Shown piece by piece: positions 63,282 through 64,000 of a DNA stretch of 64,000 nucleotides (its first letter is position 1; each line of letters begins with the position of its first letter). Both the position numbers and the translations under genes were made by a program. Under the pieces are notes generated by a model that ran no database searches, was not told where the DNA came from, and was given only the letters and a program-made list of their open reading frames with translations. The stretch comes from Halanaerobium saccharolyticum subsp. saccharolyticum DSM 6643 (GTDB lineage Bacteria > Bacillota > Halanaerobiia > Halanaerobiales > Halanaerobiaceae): the NCBI RefSeq assembly GCF_000350165.1, contig NZ_CAUI01000005.1, positions 558,001 through 622,000 of the forward strand. The letters run 5' to 3'.

Positions 63282-63966
63282 ATTTGCTAAATTAGAAGAT
63301 TTAATGTATATTTCTCATTTAGAGGTCATTAAAACACTGAGGAGGATAATTAGAAGGGCAGAACTGCCCGCAGCTTTTTCTCAGGGATATAATCCAAGGA
63401 TAAATCTTGCAATTGGTCCTCCGCTTGCTGTTGGTCTAATTAGTAAGGGAGAATATTTTGATCTAGAATTAGAGGAAGAAATGGAGCCCGAAAAATTAAT
63501 TGAGGCTTTAAATACTGCCTCACCTAAAGATTTAAGATTTTTAAAAGCAGCTGCAGTACCAGATGATATAAGATCACTGTCATCACTTTTAGATACAGCA
63601 ATTTATACAATTAATTTTGATTACGCTGCCGAAAAAAGTTTAGAAGAAGCAGAGGCAATGTTAAAAGAATTTATGGGACAGGAAGAAATTATGATAATAA
63701 GACATAGACGAAAGAAATCGGACAGAAAAATAGATTTAAAGAAAAGAATATTTTCTGCAGAAATAGTAGATAAAAACAATTGGAAATTTGCAGTTGTAAC
63801 AGGGAGTAGAGGTAATGTGAGACCTGAGGAACTTAACAGGGCTTTAAGAGAAAAGTATCCAGAAATTAAGGACTTTTCACCGCTACAAGTTATTAGAGAG
63901 GGAGTTTTTGTTAGAGATGGAGAAGAATTCAAGCCTCCCTATGCAGAAAAATTCATCGGGAGTTGA
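63265..63966 (+). CDS. TIGR03936 family radical-SAM-associated protein (DUF2344)
   Basis: A 233-residue soluble protein with KFAKLEDLMYISHLEVIKTLRRIIRRAELP and SQGYNPRINLAIGPPLAVGL, typical of DUF2344/TIGR03936. It always accompanies the radical-SAM protein, and the 17-base overlap suggests a coupled partner. The ATG at 63265 follows AGGTGG by 8 nt; a GTG four codons upstream lies within that site. Function unknown. Confidence 0.9.
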   Translation: MNYRIKFAKLEDLMYISHLEVIKTLRRIIRRAELPAAFSQGYNPRINLAIGPPLAVGLISKGEYFDLELEEEMEPEKLIEALNTASPKDLRFLKAAAVPDDIRSLSSLLDTAIYTINFDYAAEKSLEEAEAMLKEFMGQEEIMIIRHRRKKSDRKIDLKKRIFSAEIVDKNNWKFAVVTGSRGNVRPEELNRALREKYPEIKDFSPLQVIREGVFVRDGEEFKPPYAEKFIGS

Positions 63967-63971
63967 AATAG

Positions 63972-64000
63972 ATGAGCAGACAAATAATTATTAATTCGGA
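63972..64000 (+). CDS. rng: Start of a probable ribonuclease E/G gene (truncated by window end)
   Basis: Only about nine codons are visible: MSRQIIINS after GGGAG. The short start and the position after the radical-SAM/TIGR03936 pair agree with rng (RNase G), which often begins with a basic residue then IIIN. Too little to confirm. Confidence 0.45.

Overview
The window is a low-GC, gene-dense bacterial chromosome segment. The Rnf complex in the order CDGEAB, a T-box leader on valS, MinCDE, MreBCD and strong AGGAGG ribosome sites point to the Firmicutes. The likely group is an anaerobic, diderm one such as the Halanaerobiales. In support, the sugar-binding protein and both M16 peptidases carry cleavable-looking signal peptides with no lipobox cysteine. 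This placement is inference from gene content; no marker gene was compared with a database.

Layout. 1-8.3 kb holds small housekeeping and unknown genes: a truncated Asn-rich protein, a Cys/His-rich small protein, AIM24-like, an HD hydrolase, FxsA, a zinc phospholipase-C-like protein, rpiA, a two-gene split permease, a glutaredoxin and a LysM/M23 peptidase. 8.35-17 kb is an accessory-looking catabolic island: a glutamine-amidotransferase-like protein, an M20 amidohydrolase, a GntR/UTRA regulator, a ribose-type ABC importer, a BtpA/SgcQ TIM barrel and a PfkB sugar kinase. The motif GTTAT-N6-ATAAY stands twice in tandem at the first promoter and once at the regulator promoter. 17-19.7 kb is a cadA/cadC-type metal efflux unit with a recognisable operator. 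19.7-23.2 kb has a frameshifted mobA and a complementary pair of M16 peptidases. 23.2-26.3 kb is a valS T-box leader plus valS.

26.4-33.9 kb is an SLC13-type transporter and a molybdenum-cofactor cluster (moeA, moeA fused to a binding-protein-like domain, moaA, moaC, a mogA/moaB-type gene with a His-rich tail, and a mobB-like P-loop protein). 34-37.3 kb is a short fatty-acid cluster (fabH-fabD-fabF). 37.5-43.7 kb has a P-loop/Asp23-like fusion, a GH65 phosphorylase, a DMT transporter and transketolase. 43.9-46.4 kb has a DUF212 protein, folC and a SPOR protein. 46.5-51.6 kb is rnfCDGEAB, followed by NusG-domain-II and Gx-transporter genes, maf and radC. 54-61.4 kb is the cell-shape and division block mreBCD-mrdA-minCDE-rodA. 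61.4-64 kb has two radical-SAM-related genes and the first codons of a probable rng.

Most interesting points: minE appears to use an AUC start codon; mobA is interrupted exactly at an A AAA AAG slippery heptamer; the 8.4-17 kb island is a coherent, uncharacterised uptake and catabolism system with its own operator; and a perfect 24-nt palindrome separates the ribosome site from the start codon of the permease pair. No rRNA, tRNA, CRISPR array, insertion sequence or prophage was seen.
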